DNA of 64,000 nt, taken from Nocardioides sediminis. Its GTDB lineage: Bacteria > Actinomycetota > Actinomycetes > Propionibacteriales > Nocardioidaceae. Below are positions 62,306 to 64,000 of the stretch, piece after piece. The position numbers and the translations under genes were made by a program. Positions within the stretch are counted from its first letter, which is position 1, and each line of letters starts with the position of its first letter. Location: NCBI RefSeq assembly GCF_003047295.1, contig NZ_PZYZ01000002.1, positions 248,001-312,000 of the forward strand, given 5' to 3'. The notes under the pieces are model-generated. The model saw nothing but the letters and a program-made list of their open reading frames with translations, had not been told where the DNA came from and did not search any database.

Positions 62306-63676
62306 TCAGCCGCGGTTGCGCACGGCGTCGTACCGCTCGAGGGCCTCGCGCCGTTCCTCGGCGTGGTCGACGATCCGCACCGGGTAGTCCAGCTCGTAGC
62401 CGACCTCGGACTTCCACGGCTCGTGCGCGAGCTTGCCGGGCAGGTGCTCGAGCTCGGGCACCCAGCGCCGGACGTAGTCGCCGTCGGGGTCGAACTTGAG
62501 GCCCTGCGTCACCGGGTTGAAGACCCGGAAGTACGGCGAGGCGTCCGTGCCGGTCCCGGCGACCCACTGCCAGCCGTGGTTGTTGGAGGCGACGTCGCCG
62601 TCGACGAGCCGGTCGAGGAAGTGGCGGGCGCCGACGGGCCACCAGGCGTGCAGGTCCTTGGTGAGGAAGCTGGCGGTGATCATCCGGACGCGGTTGTGCA
62701 TCCAGCCCTCGTGCAGCAGCTGGCGCATGCCGGCGTCGACGATGGGGTAGCCGGTCGTCCCGGTGCGCCAGGCCTCGATCGCGTCCTCGTGCTCGTCGTA
62801 CCGCATGGCCGACAGCGCCGGCTTGAGGTCGGCCCACGCCGACTCGGGGTGGTGCCAGAGCACGTCGGCGTAGAACTCGCGCCACGCCAGCTCGGTCACG
62901 AAGGTGTGCGCGCCCTTGCCGCGCACCCCGTCGAGGTCGGCCAGCAGCGACCGGGGGTGCACGACCCCGAGGTGCAGGTAGGGGGAGAGGCGCGAGGTGC
63001 CGTCGACCGCCGGGCGGTCGCGGTCCGCGTCGTAGCCGGCGAGCAGCTCGTCGCGGAAGTGCCGCCACCGCCGCCAGGCCGCGTCCTCGCCCGGGGCGGG
63101 CATGCCCGCCGGTCCGGTGCCCGCCGCGTCGTCGAGCAGCCTCGTGGCCCGGTCGTCGCTGTCGAGGGCGACCAGGTCGGGGTCGCGGGGGGTGGGGGCC
63201 GGCTCGTGCCATCCGTGGTCCCGCCAGGCCTTCGCGAACGGCGTGAACACCTGGTAGGGGCCGCCCGAGCCGTTGACCACGCGCCCCGGCCCCACGGCGT
63301 ACGGCGAGCCGGTGGCGGTGAGGGGGACCTCGGCCCCCCTGAGCCGGCCCAGCGCGTCCTCGACGGCGGCGTCGCGCCGTCGTCCGTACGGCGTGGTCTC
63401 GGCCGAGACGTGCACGCTCGTCGCCTCCGCCTCGCGGGCGACCCGCGGGACGACCTCGGCCGGGTCGCCGTACCGCACCGTCAGGCGACCGCCCAGGCGC
63501 TCGTCGAGCGCCTCGAGCGTCCCGGCCAACCAGGCGCGCCGGTGGTCGCCGGCCCGGTCCCAGAGGGCGGGATCGACGACGAAGAGGGCGACGGCGGGGC
63601 CCTCGGAGAGGGCGGCCCGGAGGGCGGGCTGGTCGCGGACCCGGAGGTCGCGTCGGAACCACATCACGGAGGCCAC
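62306..63676 (-). CDS. phrB: deoxyribodipyrimidine photolyase
   Basis: 456 residues from GTG 63676. The N-terminal Rossmann (antenna) domain 'VMWFRRDLRVRDQPALRAAL' is followed by the helical FAD domain with 'ELAWREFYADVLWHHPESAW', 'TTGYPIVDAGMRQLLHEGWM', 'HNRVRMITASFLTKDL', 'DGDVASNNHGWQWVAGTGTD' and 'FNPVTQGLKFDPDGDYVRRW'. It repairs cyclobutane dimers with light. Earlier starts are open (to 63730), but a TAGCGT box lies 7 nt before GTG 63676, supporting a leaderless start there. Confidence 0.94.
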   Translation of the reverse strand: MASVMWFRRDLRVRDQPALRAALSEGPAVALFVVDPALWDRAGDHRRAWLAGTLEALDERLGGRLTVRYGDPAEVVPRVAREAEATSVHVSAETTPYGRRRDAAVEDALGRLRGAEVPLTATGSPYAVGPGRVVNGSGGPYQVFTPFAKAWRDHGWHEPAPTPRDPDLVALDSDDRATRLLDDAAGTGPAGMPAPGEDAAWRRWRHFRDELLAGYDADRDRPAVDGTSRLSPYLHLGVVHPRSLLADLDGVRGKGAHTFVTELAWREFYADVLWHHPESAWADLKPALSAMRYDEHEDAIEAWRTGTTGYPIVDAGMRQLLHEGWMHNRVRMITASFLTKDLHAWWPVGARHFLDRLVDGDVASNNHGWQWVAGTGTDASPYFRVFNPVTQGLKFDPDGDYVRRWVPELEHLPGKLAHEPWKSEVGYELDYPVRIVDHAEERREALERYDAVRNRG

Positions 63677-63792
63677 GCCCCTCACGCTAGGCCAGCGGCC
63701 AAGACCCGACCTGTCTGTGACCCACGACACGGGTCTAGTGTGCGAGAGGATTTCCCGCCACTGATACGCAGACGAGAAGGAACGGGTACGTC

Positions 63793-64000
63793 GTGGACTT
63801 GATGGAGTACCAGGCGAAGGAGCTCTTCGCCAAGCACGGAGTGACGACCACGCTCGGCAAGGTCGTGGAGACGGCCGAGGCGGCCCGGGAGGCGGCCGAG
63901 GAGCTCGGCGGCGTCACCGTCGTCAAGGCCCAGGTCAAGGCCGGCGGCCGTGGCAAGGCCGGCGGCGTCAAGCTCGCCAAGACCCCGGACGAGGCCTACG
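63793..64000 (+). CDS. sucC: succinyl-CoA ligase beta subunit, N-terminal part (runs off the window)
   Basis: The first 69 residues from GTG 63793: '[15 protein letters not shown]', '[20 protein letters not shown]' form the ATP-grasp start of SucC. AAGGA lies about 11 nt before the GTG. The enzyme makes ATP/GTP from succinyl-CoA in the TCA cycle; sucD would follow outside the window. A TAGTGT box lies about 55 bp upstream. Confidence 0.95.
   Translation, partial: MDLMEYQAKELFAKHGVTTTLGKVVETAEAAREAAEELGGVTVVKAQVKAGGRGKAGGVKLAKTPDEAY

Overview
The window is a very GC-rich stretch (third codon positions are almost all G or C) with dense, tightly packed genes. Starts are often ATGA or GTGA overlaps with the previous stop, GTG starts are common, and several genes have a TANNNT -10 box 6-8 nt before the start codon, which suggests leaderless mRNAs. 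F420-type LLM oxidoreductase, ROK regulators, DUF3099, DUF222/HNH, a PspC-type histidine kinase and an M23 peptidase all point to a high-GC actinobacterium. The Nocardioides/Nocardioidaceae group is my best guess from gene content, by inference only.

Layout. (1) 1-8807: a purine salvage/degradation operon: OHCU decarboxylase (5' end missing), hydroxyisourate hydrolase, allantoinase and ureidoglycine aminohydrolase, then xanthine dehydrogenase (FeS/FAD subunit, Mo subunit, XdhC) and guanine deaminase. Together they cover guanine to xanthine to urate, and the late steps to allantoin and ureidoglycine; urate oxidase would lie upstream. (2) 9229-18287: a pentose (xylose-type) locus made of two converging units. 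One is an ABC transporter plus ROK regulator (binding protein, single-ABC ATPase, permease, regulator). The other is xylB-xylA-ROK on the minus strand, and beside its promoter lies an internally deleted binding-protein paralogue. (3) 18388-34443: housekeeping and accessory genes, including a secreted nuclease-like phosphatase, an MMPL exporter, a long-chain acyl-CoA ligase, two flavoprotein oxidoreductases, polyphosphate kinase 2, a YbdK-type ligase, a sulfatase and a methyltransferase. (4) 34673-39862: a disturbed region. A DUF222/HNH protein gene is followed by a GNAT acetyltransferase gene split into two remnants by about 3.3 kb of foreign-looking DNA. That insert holds a decayed DUF2235 gene and an intact two-gene cassette (membrane/winged-helix-like protein plus BadF/BadG-type sugar-kinase-fold ATPase) with clearly lower GC3. 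(5) 39928-49574: a cell-wall glycosidase-like protein, a three-gene LLM/MpaB/acyl-CoA dehydrogenase operon, small enzymes, and tandem glycerophosphodiesterases (one cytosolic, one secreted). (6) 49578-53213: an envelope-stress module of PspC proteins with a NarL-type two-component system. (7) 53295-64000: APC permease with universal stress protein, PcrA/UvrD helicase, an acyltransferase/SGNH protein, M23 peptidase, an orphan B12-binding protein, photolyase and the start of sucC.

The most unusual items are the interrupted GNAT gene with its intact cargo pair, the internally deleted XylF-like protein, a probable CTG start in a CTGA overlap for the second ROK regulator, an 18-bp palindrome in front of the xanthine dehydrogenase genes with GTGA-N6-TCAC relatives elsewhere, and a very long hairpin between the binding-protein and ATPase genes of the sugar transporter. 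I saw no tRNA, rRNA or CRISPR array.
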